Origin: Bacteroidota bacterium
GTDB lineage: Bacteria; Bacteroidota; Bacteroidia; SpSt-205; S141-50
Reading direction: 5' to 3'
Assembly (NCBI GenBank): GCA_015490695.1
Contig: WFXK01000124.1
Span: 1-6,425, forward strand
DNA length: 6,425 nucleotides
In this document: in pieces, positions 6,416-6,425 of the stretch
How positions within the stretch are numbered: position 1 is the stretch's first letter
Layout of the letters: the number at the start of each line of letters is the position of its first letter
Program-made: the position numbers and the translations under genes
Notes under the pieces: generated by a model
Told to the model about the DNA's origin: nothing
What the model saw: the letters and a program-made list of their open reading frames with translations, nothing else
Databases searched by the model: none

Positions 6416-6425
6416 CTGTCTCTTA
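6416..6425 (+). other. Probable residual Nextera/Tn5 mosaic-end adapter
   Basis: The last ten bases, CTGTCTCTTA, are identical to the start of the Nextera transposase adapter CTGTCTCTTATACACATCT and sit exactly at the window end, as expected from read-through that escaped trimming. They also create an in-frame stop in a gene that by homology should continue. If correct, genomic sequence ends at 6415. A chance match is possible, since only ten bases can be seen. Confidence 0.7.

Overview
The window looks like Bacteroidota chromosome, probably the right-hand end of a metagenome or draft contig. The evidence is a type IX secretion (T9SS) sorting domain on one protein, a TonB-dependent receptor with an N-terminal carboxypeptidase-regulatory-like domain, HmuY-family proteins, weak or absent Shine-Dalgarno sequences, and a promoter matching the Bacteroidota TTTG / TAnnTTTG consensus with a 20-nt spacer. 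I cannot place it below phylum. All six genes are on the minus strand, so they are read from right to left.

Right part (5170-6425): a flavin reductase-family gene lacks its 5' end at the window edge. It overlaps by 37 bp a small TPR lipoprotein gene. The last ten bases (6416-6425) equal the first ten of the Nextera/Tn5 mosaic-end adapter, so the in-frame stop they create is probably an artefact. Middle (5084-5169): an 86-bp intergenic region carries a perfect TGTGA-N6-TCACA dyad, a promoter, and a 9-bp-arm palindrome lying between the -7 box and the start codon.

Left part (1-5083): a tightly packed four-gene operon. In order of transcription it holds (i) a HmuY-family protein with a T9SS sorting domain, (ii) a Sec-exported two-domain CbiX/SirB-like tetrapyrrole chelatase, (iii) a TonB-dependent receptor with FRAP and NPNL motifs of the heme-receptor type, and (iv) a second HmuY-family protein, probably a lipoprotein, cut by the window start. 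The first three genes are joined by a TAG/ATG abutment and an ATGA overlap.

The most interesting inference is that this is a heme or other tetrapyrrole acquisition system. Two differently anchored HmuY-like proteins would capture ligand and a TonB receptor would import it. An exported class II chelatase may insert or remove metal outside the cytoplasm, taking the place of the CobN-like HmuS of classical hmu loci. This rests on family membership and gene order; ligand and reaction direction are not shown by the sequence.
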